Below, one piece after another: positions 44,450 through 53,774 of a stretch of 64,000 bases of DNA. Location: positions 1-64,000 of the forward strand of contig NZ_ABEA03000161.1 in assembly GCF_000171235.2 (NCBI RefSeq). The letters are read 5' to 3'. The notes under the pieces were generated by a model. That model did not search any database and was not told the DNA's origin. It saw nothing but the letters and a program-made list of their open reading frames with translations. The position numbers were made by a program, and so were the translations under genes. Each line of letters starts with the position of its first letter. Positions within the stretch are counted from its first letter, which is position 1. The DNA comes from Geminisphaera colitermitum TAV2. GTDB taxonomy: Bacteria > Verrucomicrobiota > Verrucomicrobiia > Opitutales > Opitutaceae.

Positions 44450-45391
44450 TTAGCGGAGGCCGGGGCGGGCGATGCCGGAGAATCGTTTCTGCGGCCTGGC
44501 GCTCGCCGAGATGATTTCGCGGGCTTTGTTGGCTTCACGGATGAGGCCTTGTTGATTTTGCCCGGTGTATTTTTTGTAGGTTACGCCCCATTTTTCGCGG
44601 GCAATGGGGAGAAGGATTTGGTCGATGAGGTCGCCGAGGATGCGGGGACGGTCAGTGTCGTTGACGAGTTTTTTGGGGAAGACTTGGGCCCGGGCGGTGA
44701 CGATGGTGGTTTGCGCAGGGAGGGGGAGGATGATGAGGCGGCGAAGGGCCGGTGCGCCTTCGAGGAGGGCGTCGGTTTCGACACGGTAAAAGAGCGGGGT
44801 GCCGGAGGGGTAGGCGTTGCCGCCGAAGTCGGCGCGGATGTGGTTGGCCGTGCCCGGATACGGATGGAAGTCGCCGCGCTGGATGGAGCGGTAGTAGATT
44901 TCCGTCTCGCGGTCTGTCATGGGCGAGAGCGGGCCCCAGCCGAAGACTTCAGGAGCGCCGAGTATTTCGGACACGTCGGGGGGGAGGGGAAAGGCGTTGT
45001 GATGGAGGGTGGCGGTGTGCGTGCCGGTGGCCTCCATCGCTGGCTGCAAGAGGTGGTGGACGTTGGCGGTGTCTTTGCCGGCGTAGGTGTAGAAGTGCTG
45101 GCCGATGGCAATGATGCTGCCGGTGCAGTCGGCGGTAAAGTCATGGCCGGTGACGACGGTCTCGCCCTCGGAAAGCTGGATCGTGATGGTTTGCGGCTGG
45201 CGAAACCGGCATGGCACCGAGCGCCGCGCCCATTCCGGAGCGCGTCCGTCAACGGGGCGGTAGATTTCGAGCAGGGCTTCGTTGATGACCTGTTTGCACA
45301 GGTCGAGGTCTTCGTCCAAGTCGGCGGCGGTGGCGCGGCCAGCGAGGACGGCAAGCTGTGTCTGGAGGTCAAGGAAGTCGCCAGCGGACAT
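44450..45391 (-). CDS. Head-tail connector / tail-tube-A-like protein
   Basis: 313 residues. The opening DFLDLQTQLAVLAGRATAADLDEDLDLCKQVINEALLEI is the helical start typical of head-tail adaptor or tubular-A-type proteins of podoviruses; the middle is beta-rich and the C-terminus basic. The assignment rests on this pattern and on position between capsid and tail genes, so it is tentative. Confidence 0.5.
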   Translation of the reverse strand: MSAGDFLDLQTQLAVLAGRATAADLDEDLDLCKQVINEALLEIYRPVDGRAPEWARRSVPCRFRQPQTITIQLSEGETVVTGHDFTADCTGSIIAIGQHFYTYAGKDTANVHHLLQPAMEATGTHTATLHHNAFPLPPDVSEILGAPEVFGWGPLSPMTDRETEIYYRSIQRGDFHPYPGTANHIRADFGGNAYPSGTPLFYRVETDALLEGAPALRRLIILPLPAQTTIVTARAQVFPKKLVNDTDRPRILGDLIDQILLPIAREKWGVTYKKYTGQNQQGLIREANKAREIISASARPQKRFSGIARPGLR

Positions 45392-45433
45392 GGGAGGAGG
45401 ATGCGCCCCATGTGGCTTATGGGGCGGATGGGT

Positions 45434-45973
45434 TTAGATGTCGGCGATTTCGGTGGGCGGATCGGCGGGGGCGGGCGGCACGGTGGCGCGACGTCCTCGT
45501 TTTGGCGGGGGTGGCGCTTCGTCCGGCGGCGGGGGCGGCGCGGCTTCGGGCGGGCGGGACGCCCGCGCCACTTCATCCCTGGCATTCTGGAGGTCGGTTT
45601 CGAGCGAGGTGATGCGGGCATTGGCAGCTTCCAGGGTCGCGGTCGCCTCGCTCAGGCTGGCGGTAGCGACTTCGAGTTTTCCCGACAGTTCTGCGATCTC
45701 GGCCAGTTTTTCGGCGAGAATATCCGGTGCAATGTCGTGGATGTCCGCAATCAGGAGGACGGGAATGAAGGTCCACGGGCAGAGTTGCCGCGGGACGGTA
45801 AAAATGGTGCGGATTTCCTCGGGGGACTTGGGTTGGTAGGCGTAAGCCTTGAGGGACTTGTCCCAAAGGAAGAGGTATTGGCGTCCGTTGTGTTCGTGGG
45901 TGAGGCAGGGATCGTTCTGAGGCTGGTCGGCAACGATGATTTTTATCGGAAGCGGCTTTTTTGTAGTGCTCAT
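45434..45973 (-). CDS. Coiled-coil phage protein with REP-derived tail
   Basis: 179 residues. Residues 1-85 form a compact alpha/beta domain (IKIIVADQPQNDPCLTHEHN ... YLFLWDKSLKAYAYQ), about 90-140 are a coiled coil (LAEKLAEIAELSGKLEVATA), and the C-terminus is Pro-rich. Bases 45550-45571 at the join encode RDEVARASRPP and are an exact copy of the host palindrome at 3339-3360. It follows the capsid gene across a strong terminator. Function is unknown; a capsid-decoration role is possible. ATG 45973 is taken. Confidence 0.65.
   Translation of the reverse strand: MSTTKKPLPIKIIVADQPQNDPCLTHEHNGRQYLFLWDKSLKAYAYQPKSPEEIRTIFTVPRQLCPWTFIPVLLIADIHDIAPDILAEKLAEIAELSGKLEVATASLSEATATLEAANARITSLETDLQNARDEVARASRPPEAAPPPPPDEAPPPPKRGRRATVPPAPADPPTEIADI
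45550..45571. repeat. REP-like palindrome inside a phage gene, copy 3
   Basis: GCGGGCGGGACGCCCGCG then CCAC. Bases 45550-45574 are identical to chromosomal 3339-3363 (25 bp). Confidence 0.92.
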
Positions 45974-45992
45974 GTGGATACTGTTGTTGATT

Positions 45993-46031
45993 AAAACGCG
46001 CCCCGGTTCGAGCATGTCGGACCGGGGCGCG
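45993..46031 (-). terminator. Rho-independent terminator after the capsid gene
   Basis: The stem CGCGCCCCGGT / ACCGGGGCGCG (45997-46007 / 46021-46031, 11 bp perfect) is followed by TTTT on the minus strand. It would limit read-through from the highly expressed capsid gene into the tail genes. Confidence 0.8.
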
Positions 46032-46052
46032 CGTTATGATGCCACGCCGGGG

Positions 46053-47540
46053 TCACCCGGTGTGGGGTTCAGGGTCGATACCGATGTTAGCCAGGGAGAT
46101 TGCGGCCTCGATGACGATGAAGTTTTTGGCGCGCCCGATGGTGTCGAGCGGTGTGCCGTAGCCACGGACGCCTTCGACGCCGACGGCGGTGAGGTGGGCG
46201 TTGCCCTCGGCGTCCTCGAAGTCGTCCTTGTGGAAGATCGGCTTGGCGTCGATGGTGCCGCGGGCATGGAAGACGGAGGATCCGCCCATGTCCTCTGCCC
46301 ATCCGAGGAGGACACCGTTGGCCGTGCAGGGGACGATGACGGAGCCGGACGGGTGAACATTGCTGAAACGCCCGGCGGCCTGGGCGATGACATTGCCGTT
46401 GAAGTTGGCGGCAGTGCCACGCGTGACACCGGTGATCTGCTTGCCGGAGGCATCCATGCCGGCGGCGGTGTAGCTGAAGATCTCGTATTTCCCGTCGGTG
46501 GTGAGATTGAAGATCATCGCGTAGTGGGTGCCTAAATCCGCGGGCGGGACATCGGCGTCGGTATACTTCCAAGGGAAGCCGGGGAAGTAGGCGAAGTAGT
46601 CGCCATTGCCCGCTGCATAGGCTTCGCCGCCGCCCGTGATGGCGGTGGGCGTGCCGTCGGGGATGGCCGTGCCGACAAACGCCATCGGCTGGAGAGGGGA
46701 GCCCTGGCGCCCGTCCGAGTCGTCGGTGGCGATGTTGTGCGGGTAGATGATCTGGCCGTCCCACATCTGGTAGGTGCCGGTCCAGAGCGGATTGAGGCCG
46801 CTGCGCACCTCGGCGTTCTGGAGCGAGGAGAGATAGGTCGAGTTGGAGCGGAGCGGGCGAAGGAATGAATCGGGCGCGAAGAAGAGGTATTTGGGCGACT
46901 TGCCGCCAAGGTTGCCCCTGGATTCGCCGATCTGGTTGGCCCCATTGGTGATGAGACGCCCCTTGCTGTTTTCGAGGGCGGTGGTGGAGACGGTGTCCGT
47001 GGAGAGCAGCGCGCCGCGGCTGGCGCGGCGATTGACGCGGAAGAGGTTGACACCGGGGGAGATGAGGAGGGCGCGGTTGCGCATGAAGATTTGCACGTCG
47101 TCGTCGTGCTTGAGGCGCCACCAGTCTTTCATGATGTCGGAGCTCAACTGCATGGGCGTCTTTTTGCGGAGGCGCACGAGGCCGAGGAGTTGGGTGAAGG
47201 CGACGGCGTGGCGCATGAGATCGATGCGAATGCCGTAGGTGCCGAAGTGGAGTTTTTCGGTTTTGTCCTTGAGGAGGGTTTCACCGAGGACGCCCTGTCC
47301 TTTGACGTTGGCGATGGTGGTGAAGGTGACTTCCTCAGCCATGCCTTTTTCAAGTTCACGCTTGGTGACGACCGGCTGGTTGGAGCCGTCGCCGCCGGTG
47401 AAGTGAGAGAAGATGGATTCTTGCTGGGTGGAACGGACGACTTTTTCCGACCAGATAATGGCGCGCATTTTCGGGTCGGTGGCGACGAGTTGAGAATACT
47501 GTGTCGCGTTGGGAAGATCAGAGTTGGCGAGATTAGCCAT
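46053..47540 (-). CDS. Major capsid protein, N4-gp56-like
   Basis: 495 residues. EEVTFTTIANVKGQGVLGETLL and HFGTYGIRIDLMRHAVAF (about 68-115) match the pattern of the N4-gp56 family of HK97-fold capsid proteins, where a beta-rich segment is followed by the iD-x-x-RhAv motif. It has no N-terminal scaffold domain; a separate scaffold gene precedes it. A strong terminator follows. Position and length fit a podovirus-type head. Confidence 0.75.
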   Translation of the reverse strand: MANLANSDLPNATQYSQLVATDPKMRAIIWSEKVVRSTQQESIFSHFTGGDGSNQPVVTKRELEKGMAEEVTFTTIANVKGQGVLGETLLKDKTEKLHFGTYGIRIDLMRHAVAFTQLLGLVRLRKKTPMQLSSDIMKDWWRLKHDDDVQIFMRNRALLISPGVNLFRVNRRASRGALLSTDTVSTTALENSKGRLITNGANQIGESRGNLGGKSPKYLFFAPDSFLRPLRSNSTYLSSLQNAEVRSGLNPLWTGTYQMWDGQIIYPHNIATDDSDGRQGSPLQPMAFVGTAIPDGTPTAITGGGEAYAAGNGDYFAYFPGFPWKYTDADVPPADLGTHYAMIFNLTTDGKYEIFSYTAAGMDASGKQITGVTRGTAANFNGNVIAQAAGRFSNVHPSGSVIVPCTANGVLLGWAEDMGGSSVFHARGTIDAKPIFHKDDFEDAEGNAHLTAVGVEGVRGYGTPLDTIGRAKNFIVIEAAISLANIGIDPEPHTG

Positions 47541-47596
47541 GTTAGTAGTGGTTTTTTGCTACGTGGTAGCGGTGTGTGTTTTTGCCTCGCGTGGCG

Positions 47597-48721
47597 TCAG
47601 AGCAGGCGGTCCAGGTCTTCGAGTGACATTTTGGATACGTCGGCCATGAGAGATTCGCGCGTGGGCGTGAAGGTGGCTGTCCCGCCGGGCGCGCCGGGCG
47701 TCAAAACCTCGGCACTGGTCACACGCGGCGCGGCGGGGGCGGCTGCGGGAGTGGGTTGTGCTGCGGGCGGTGTGGAGGCTGCGGGCGCGGGTGCGCCGAG
47801 CTTCTTGCCCGAGACCTCGGCAAATTCGCGGGCCATGATCAGGGGCCAGCGTGGAGAGGCAAAGATGCCTTCGTAATCGGCGTCGCCTTGCTTGAGCGCG
47901 ATGTAGCGGTCGAACTCCTTGCGTTCCTCGCTGGTTTTGTCGGCGAGGGCGGGATAGAGTTTGAGGGCTTCGTCGCGGGCGGCGATTTGCTTTTGCCGGT
48001 AGGCGGATTGTTCCGCGGAGTGTTGTTGTTCGAGTGCCGATTGTTCGGCTTCGCGTTTGGAGCGGGCGATGTCGCGCAACTCGGACTCTTTGGTCACGAG
48101 CTTGCGGGTGAGGTCAGCGACGGCCTTGGTGTCGGCGTCGTCGGAGGCCTTGGTGAGATCGGCTTCGAGCCGTGTGATTTCGTCCTGAGCGGCCTTGGTC
48201 TGCGCGTCAAAATCGGGCGCGGACGGTGCATCCGGCGTCGCGGGTTTGGCGGCGGGCGCAGCGGTTGCGGCGGGCGGCGCGGACTGAACCGGCGCGGCTG
48301 AGCCGTAAACGGCGGCATAGGCTTCCTCGGGCGACTTCGTTCGCAGTTGTTTCAGGAACTCGGCTTCCTTGAAGTCGCGTGCGCGATGTCTGAATTTCCC
48401 CAACTGTTCGGCATTCGGGCCATCGTCTTCGCTGCCGGGCGCGGGAGCCGCGGGCGCGGGAGGTGGGGTGTCTGCGGGTTTCGCCGGCGCGGGAGCATCA
48501 GCCGGTTTGGCGGCGGGGGCGGGCGCGGGCGGTGCAGAAGGGGTTGCGGCGGGCGGCGGCGCGGACTGAACCGGCGCGGCAGCGGGGGCAGCAGGTGATG
48601 GCGAACCGAGCAGAGTGTCGAGATCGCCGCCGGACATAGTGCCGAGGGAGTTCATTAGATCTGCTGCGGTAGCCGTTGCCGGGACAGGATCCGCGGCTGG
48701 AGGTGTGGTTGTATCGCTCAC
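47597..48721 (-). CDS. Capsid scaffold-like protein
   Basis: 374 residues. The N-terminal half is Ala/Pro-rich (two blocks of PAPAAKPADAPAPAKPAD type); the middle is a charged coiled coil (DEITRLEADLTKASDDADTK to about 250), and the C-terminus ends SLEDLDRLL. This is the usual composition of phage scaffolding proteins, and it lies just before the major capsid gene. GTG 48721 is chosen because AAGGA lies about 10 bases upstream and earlier in-frame sequence would overlap the divergent portal gene. VQSAPP occurs in both Pro-rich blocks. Confidence 0.65.
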   Translation of the reverse strand: MSDTTTPPAADPVPATATAADLMNSLGTMSGGDLDTLLGSPSPAAPAAAPVQSAPPPAATPSAPPAPAPAAKPADAPAPAKPADTPPPAPAAPAPGSEDDGPNAEQLGKFRHRARDFKEAEFLKQLRTKSPEEAYAAVYGSAAPVQSAPPAATAAPAAKPATPDAPSAPDFDAQTKAAQDEITRLEADLTKASDDADTKAVADLTRKLVTKESELRDIARSKREAEQSALEQQHSAEQSAYRQKQIAARDEALKLYPALADKTSEERKEFDRYIALKQGDADYEGIFASPRWPLIMAREFAEVSGKKLGAPAPAASTPPAAQPTPAAAPAAPRVTSAEVLTPGAPGGTATFTPTRESLMADVSKMSLEDLDRLL

Positions 48722-48860
48722 ATGCGGCTTTTCCTTCGTGAGCGGAACAAATCCAATCGGTTGACTCGCCCGGCCTGCTGTTTTTTCGGAGACCCCGTTT
48801 TTGGCAGTCAACCGATTGTCTGAAGGGAGGGCCGGTGGGTGAAGTTCTGGCGCGCGCCAG

Positions 48861-50834
48861 ATGCGAAAAACCAATTTTCAACTTAACGAGGATCAAGAAC
48901 GCCAGCTTGTCGAGTGGTGCATGGGGGAGGTGCGCGCACTGCGTTCCACCAATGACGAGCGAATCAAGGCGGATAGCGAATCCTGGCTCGCCTACGAGAA
49001 CGACGCCAAAGCGCGCGCCGTGAAGGGGAGCATTTTCTCCAAGAGCAACACCCATCTGCCGCTTACCGGCATGATTGTGGATTATTTCCTCAATCTGGCC
49101 GAAGACGAACTTGCCGACCAGCCGCCGTTCTTCGCATTCAAGCCCGTTGGCAAGGGCGACAACATCACCGCCGATGCCTACAACCACTACTATAATTGGA
49201 AGGTGGATACGAAGGGCGGCGCGTCGCAGGTTCTGCGCGACGGTCTGACCTCCGCCCTCGTCCAGCGCGCCCTCATTCTCAAGGCCACGCACCATGTTGA
49301 CAAGCGTGTGTGGGTTGACCGGGACCGGCGCGTTCTTATCGACCTTGCCACCGGCAAGCCCGTGCTTTTGCCCGATGGCAACCCTGTCATCGAGGGTGAG
49401 CACCGCTGGGTGGAGATGCCTGATCCGGTGGCGGAGGAGGCTGCGCAAATCGCCATGTCGGGAGGCGGGGCACCCGCCGAGCCTTTGCCGACACGCACGC
49501 ATCTGGAGGCGGACCCCACTGTGATTTGGGATGAGACGCGCATGGGATGGCAACTGCCGACGGGCGGGCTTAAACGTTCTGAAATCCTCTACTCCGGCTC
49601 CCGCTCCGAAATCGTCCCGAGCGACCGTTTTCTTTGCCCCGTCAATGTCGCATCGCCCGATGATGCCAAGTTGGTCGCCGAGCTCTACGACAAGGACATC
49701 GCATGGATTGAAGACATGTGGATCGAACGCCCTTGGGCGATATGGGAAGAGGTGAAGGGTGAGTTTACCCAGTCCGGCGCCGATGAGAAGACCGAGGGTG
49801 AATCCAAGGCGAAAGAGGATGCCACGCACGACGACAAGGAATCCCTGCGCAAGATCATCGAGTGCTGGGGGCGGCGCGATGTGCTGGGGCTGGAGGGGCC
49901 GCAGGAGTTCGTCATTTTTATCGACGAGGATTCGGAGCGCGCGGTTTTTTACGAGTTCACAGCCAAGGTTTGCCCGGACTTCAAGCGACCCTTCACTACC
50001 ATCGCCGTCGGCAGGACGCGCAGACGCTGGTGGGGCAAGTCCATCCCGGAAAAGGTCGCGCAGTATCAGGAGAAGATTGACGAGAATTTCAACGGCGAGG
50101 CCTACCGAAACCTGATGAACGCCAACCCTCTCAAGGGGGTGAATCCGGACGCCACAGTCGAGGAGGAGGAGGATTTGGTTTTCGACCCGGAGAAGGTGTA
50201 TCACCTCAAGCTTAACAAGAAGATGGAGGATTTCGTATCCTTCGCCAAACTCCCCGACGCGGATTTCAAAACGCGCGACATCGCCCAGTTTGTATTTTGG
50301 TTTGTGCAGCGGTGGCTCCACATCTCCGACGTGGGGACGGGAGACTACGAGGCGTTGCCCGAAAATAACACGGCAACCGGTATCGAGATCAACCGGGAGG
50401 CGTCGCAAAGCACGTCGCGGCGGTGGAACCGGCGCATCAACGAGGGATATTGCGAGCACCTGCTGAAGTCGGTGCAGATCACGATGGCGACGATGCCGGA
50501 AAATGCGAGGGAGACCTACCGTTTCACCGATGGCAATGACATCATCACGGGCACCGTCACAGCGGATCAGATACGCAACGTGGAGATGGACGTGCGGCTG
50601 GTGCTGGCACGGCGTTACAACGCCCAGGAGTTGGAAAAGTCGGAGAGGGTGGAGGCCATCGTCGATAAGTATTTCCTCACCCCCGATCCGCTACTTCGCA
50701 TGGTGAAACGCCCCGTTTATATCGAAATGCTGGAGCGTCTTGGCGAGCGCAACGGAGACCGCTTGTTACCCATTATCAACATCGCGCCGCCCCCCGCTCC
50801 TGATGACGGCACAGGGCAAGGAGGTCAGCCGTGA
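48861..50834 (+). CDS. Portal protein
   Basis: 657 residues. The N-terminal GSIFSKSNTHLPLTGMIVDYF, the central RRWWGKSIPEKVAQYQEKIDENFN and the helical ENNTATGIEINREASQSTS (about 500) fit podovirus-type portals of about this length. It forms the dodecameric gate used for DNA packaging and tail attachment. It starts divergently from the scaffold gene, so portal and capsid are in opposite operons. It is followed by a 4-bp overlap with the next gene. Confidence 0.72.
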   Translation: MRKTNFQLNEDQERQLVEWCMGEVRALRSTNDERIKADSESWLAYENDAKARAVKGSIFSKSNTHLPLTGMIVDYFLNLAEDELADQPPFFAFKPVGKGDNITADAYNHYYNWKVDTKGGASQVLRDGLTSALVQRALILKATHHVDKRVWVDRDRRVLIDLATGKPVLLPDGNPVIEGEHRWVEMPDPVAEEAAQIAMSGGGAPAEPLPTRTHLEADPTVIWDETRMGWQLPTGGLKRSEILYSGSRSEIVPSDRFLCPVNVASPDDAKLVAELYDKDIAWIEDMWIERPWAIWEEVKGEFTQSGADEKTEGESKAKEDATHDDKESLRKIIECWGRRDVLGLEGPQEFVIFIDEDSERAVFYEFTAKVCPDFKRPFTTIAVGRTRRRWWGKSIPEKVAQYQEKIDENFNGEAYRNLMNANPLKGVNPDATVEEEEDLVFDPEKVYHLKLNKKMEDFVSFAKLPDADFKTRDIAQFVFWFVQRWLHISDVGTGDYEALPENNTATGIEINREASQSTSRRWNRRINEGYCEHLLKSVQITMATMPENARETYRFTDGNDIITGTVTADQIRNVEMDVRLVLARRYNAQELEKSERVEAIVDKYFLTPDPLLRMVKRPVYIEMLERLGERNGDRLLPIINIAPPPAPDDGTGQGGQP

Positions 50835-51106
50835 GCAATGATCCGGAAAGGGACTTGGTAGCGATTTGCGACCTGGTGAAGCATCCGGGCTGGGTATTGG
50901 TGTGCGAGCGTTTCGACAAGGGTTTGAATGAAATGCGGGATTTGGCGATGGGCCCCGACACCGAGGATGTCCTTGCCACGCGGATACGGCACGCGCACGC
51001 GGCGGCCAAAGTTCTGCATCCGGTGGAACTGGCCGGGACGTTGGAAAAAAAACTTAGGCGTGAAGCAACGCACGCCGCAGATGCGGACAAAGCAAAGGAG
51101 AAATAA
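50831..51106 (+). CDS. Small phage protein after the portal, unknown
   Basis: 91 residues, helical and charged, not recognised. GTG 50831 overlaps the portal stop (GTGA), which supports coupled translation. Confidence 0.65.
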   Translation: MSNDPERDLVAICDLVKHPGWVLVCERFDKGLNEMRDLAMGPDTEDVLATRIRHAHAAAKVLHPVELAGTLEKKLRREATHAADADKAKEK

Positions 51107-51109
51107 ATC

Positions 51110-51475
51110 ATGCCATGGAATCCAAAGAATGCACTGACAGGGGATGCGATATTGCTTAGCCACGAGCAGGTTTTGCAGGGCGCCATCAACAAGGACCAGA
51201 ATGCGCTGCGCGTGGAGATGGTGAAAGGCGGCTCTGCGTCAGCGGAGAAATCCGGGCGCATCGCCATTCCCGACGGGGTGATGGCCTTGGCCGTGGCGTT
51301 TCCGAATCCTTTCGCAGCCGGCGTGCTGCCTGTTGTGTCACTGACATTGGAGACGCCGGTGGGGGGGGCGAACATCATCGGACACATCGAGGCACTCACC
51401 AACGTGGGCTTCAACGTCCTGCTCACCGGCGGGGGAGGAGAGGGGTATTTTGTTCACTACCGCGCCACCGTCTAA
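51110..51475 (+). CDS. Small phage protein, possible virion component
   Basis: 121 residues, mostly beta-strand (RIAIPDGVMALAVAFPNPFA; VVSLTLETPVGGANIIGHIE), not recognised. The compact beta-sandwich look and position suggest a head or baseplate decoration protein, but this is weak. Confidence 0.6.
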   Translation: MPWNPKNALTGDAILLSHEQVLQGAINKDQNALRVEMVKGGSASAEKSGRIAIPDGVMALAVAFPNPFAAGVLPVVSLTLETPVGGANIIGHIEALTNVGFNVLLTGGGGEGYFVHYRATV

Positions 51476-51477
51476 CC

Positions 51478-52308
51478 ATGAGACGTATCGCATTTTTCAT
51501 TATCGCACTCGTCCCGGTTCTGGCCTGCGCAGCCCCGACGCCGCTCCCTGATGCCGTCCTCAAGGGCCACGCCACCGTGCCGAGCGGCAGCACGCTCACC
51601 ATTGCGAGCGGAGGGGCGCTGACGGTGGCGAGCGGGACGACGATCACCGGCGTCGCCACCTCCGCCTCACTCGACGGCAAGGTGGACAAGGTGACGAGCG
51701 CGAGCATTGTTTATGGGACCGATTCGAGCGGGAACCAAATCGCTCGAAACATAACAGCCACGATCGATTCACTTAACATAGGGAATCTGATTACAGTTGG
51801 GAGCGGCGGACACATCTGGTCGTCAAACGAACCGACCAGTGGCGCTCATCTTACAAGAAAATCCTACGTGGATGCCCGCACGCCGCAGCCTGCTTACCTC
51901 GTGTTCGTGATTCCGATTGGTCCCGGATTCTACGATTTCGAGTTGAAGGCAACGCTCTCCAATTTCGGCGAACACGCGCCCTTCACCGACTTGGTTTTCT
52001 ATTACCACTCACCCGATCCGGCGCGCACATCGGTAACGTCGCAGGTGGGTGCGGTTCCCTCCGTCTGGTTTACCGACACGGGGAACTCCGACAAACGGCG
52101 CTGGCGCAAGCAGCCTGCCAATCAGTCGATCTGGCAAACGCGCATCGGCGTTGTGCCTGCCGTGATCGTTTACGTGCCGATTGACGCCACGATCAGGCCG
52201 GGCAACGCGCCTCTCATCTGGTCCTACCAGCGCATCACGGCCACCGACTACGAACAGGTCTGGTATCCGATTTTCCCTGCCACTTCTCCGGTTCTTGCGA
52301 CCCCGTAA
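51478..52308 (+). CDS. Exported phage protein sharing a module with the 56260 gene
   Basis: 276 residues with a signal peptide (MRRIAFFIIALVPVLACAAP). Repetitive beta segments follow (GSTLTIASGGALTVASGTT, stem-like). The C-terminal 100 residues (LVFYYHSPDPARTSVTSQVG ... LIWSYQRITATDYEQVWYPI) are clearly related to part of the large adhesin encoded at 56260-59421. The stem and repeat give it a fibre-like design. Signal peptides are not expected on tail fibres assembled in the cytoplasm. Confidence 0.7.
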   Translation: MRRIAFFIIALVPVLACAAPTPLPDAVLKGHATVPSGSTLTIASGGALTVASGTTITGVATSASLDGKVDKVTSASIVYGTDSSGNQIARNITATIDSLNIGNLITVGSGGHIWSSNEPTSGAHLTRKSYVDARTPQPAYLVFVIPIGPGFYDFELKATLSNFGEHAPFTDLVFYYHSPDPARTSVTSQVGAVPSVWFTDTGNSDKRRWRKQPANQSIWQTRIGVVPAVIVYVPIDATIRPGNAPLIWSYQRITATDYEQVWYPIFPATSPVLATP

Positions 52309-52357
52309 TCACCTTCCGGCTTTCGCCGGTATCTGAACAAACAATACATAAAACACC

Positions 52358-53134
52358 ATGAAGAAATATATCCTCATCATCTCGGCTCTCGTCTTTGGCG
52401 CGAGCCTCGTCAACGCCGCCACCCCGGTTGAAACGGGTCTGGCCCGCTACACCAGCTACAACGATCTCTATGCCGCCGGTAACGCGAAAATTTCCCTCGC
52501 CAAAGTTGCCGGTGACAAGGACGCCATCCGCACGGCACAAGCCGAGCACAAGACCGCAATCGCCAACTGGCGCGCCGCCAACGCCGCCACTCTCGAATCC
52601 CTCATCCCCGACGTTGACTCCATTGCGGATTCCAATCCGGGCGTTGCGACTTGGATCATCAAGGCTGTTCTCACGGCTCGCAATACCGATGAGGCCGGCG
52701 TCACCGCCAAGGTCTTTGCGCAGAATGCCGCCGACATTGATCTCGCTCGAAAGCTGCTCACCATTGCCAAGGGCGGCCAAGGATATTTCTATGTCCAATA
52801 CTACGCCACCGCCGCCGAACTCCGCGCCCTCGAAGCCGGTAACTCGGGTGTCTATGGTGCGGCTCTCCGCCGTGCTCGTGACCTCGGCATCACTGCCGAT
52901 TTCGCCCCGCAATGGAATGCTCTGCACCTCGGCACCGGGCTCACTGCCAACACCTACGTCAGTTGGTTCAACTCGCACGTAAAGCAACTGGCGCGCACGA
53001 ACAAAGACGCCGCGCTGAAGGTGTTGGGTGACGAGCAGACCGCCGTTTCGCTCCTGCCCGCGCAGACCACCGCCACCAACAAACGAATCGAGGAACTGCG
53101 CAAGCAGATCGCCCTCCTCAAAGAGGTCAAATAA
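52358..53134 (+). CDS. Exported helical phage protein, unknown
   Basis: 258 residues with a signal peptide (MKKYILIISALVFGASLVNA). The rest is largely helical with no cysteines (AQAEHKTAIANWRAANAATL; TTATNKRIEELRKQIALLKE at the end, coiled coil). Not recognised. The 49-bp gap before it carries a small hairpin (CCGGCTTTCGCCGG, 52317-52330). It follows another exported protein. Confidence 0.7.
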   Translation: MKKYILIISALVFGASLVNAATPVETGLARYTSYNDLYAAGNAKISLAKVAGDKDAIRTAQAEHKTAIANWRAANAATLESLIPDVDSIADSNPGVATWIIKAVLTARNTDEAGVTAKVFAQNAADIDLARKLLTIAKGGQGYFYVQYYATAAELRALEAGNSGVYGAALRRARDLGITADFAPQWNALHLGTGLTANTYVSWFNSHVKQLARTNKDAALKVLGDEQTAVSLLPAQTTATNKRIEELRKQIALLKEVK

Positions 53135-53136
53135 CC

Positions 53137-53703
53137 ATGCGCACCAACCCGCTTGTCCACATCGTAGGATTCTGCCTGCTCTGCATCACGGCGGCGGGTG
53201 TTGCGCTCGCCGTCCTCCCACCGGCTGGCGTAGATAATGACGCCGACCTTGACGCCATTTTTGGGACCGATGTCGAGCTTTCCACACCTGTCGAACTCCC
53301 GCCGGATGTGGACGCCATTCCTGAATGGAAGCCGGTTGAGCCGCTGGTTTTGCCGCCAGCGGTGCCGCCGATTGACCTGCGCAAACTGCCGTCATTGGAG
53401 CTTCGCAAGTTCGCCGCGAGTCTCACGCCGGTAGAACTGCAAGCTCTCGGCACGGCCATTGCGCAGGCCGCTTACGGCGAAGTGCTCACGGCGCAGGGGC
53501 TGGTTGTTCTCACACCGCCCTTGCGCGGCACGCCGCTGGAATCGCTGGCATCGTGGCTGCGCATCATGCAGGCGGCCGGGCTGACCGAGTTGCCTGTGTG
53601 GGCCAGCGGCACGCCAGCATGGGTCATGTGGCGCAAGCTCTCGGCCTCACCTCTCACCACGGAGGCCCAATGGGTCTCCTTTTACAAACGCCTCAAGGCG
53701 TAG
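53137..53703 (+). CDS. Membrane-anchored or exported phage protein, unknown
   Basis: 188 residues. The N-terminal hydrophobic segment VHIVGFCLLCITAAGVALAV is a signal anchor or signal peptide. A Pro-rich acidic linker (30-80) precedes a helical C-terminal domain (LASWLRIMQAAGLTELPVWA). Not recognised. It is 2 bp from the upstream exported protein gene, so these probably act together. Confidence 0.65.
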   Translation: MRTNPLVHIVGFCLLCITAAGVALAVLPPAGVDNDADLDAIFGTDVELSTPVELPPDVDAIPEWKPVEPLVLPPAVPPIDLRKLPSLELRKFAASLTPVELQALGTAIAQAAYGEVLTAQGLVVLTPPLRGTPLESLASWLRIMQAAGLTELPVWASGTPAWVMWRKLSASPLTTEAQWVSFYKRLKA

Positions 53704-53740
53704 CGGTCCGCTTGTGGACCGCAAAAACCGTAGCGGTCCG
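53703..53740. repeat. TAGCGGTCCG palindromic repeat
   Basis: GCGGTCC-GCTTGT-GGACCGC forms a hairpin (53703-53722), and TAGCGGTCCG occurs twice (53701-53710, 53731-53740). It starts at the stop codon of the upstream gene. It is A-rich afterwards, so it is not a plus-strand terminator; it looks like another interspersed palindrome. Confidence 0.55.
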
Positions 53741-53774
53741 AAAATCGCAAAATCCAGACCACAAACATAACACC

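Noticed and set aside
48498-50459. 653-residue open frame opposite the portal gene
   Set aside because: No recognisable motifs; the portal frame has the right length, motifs and overlap with the next gene.
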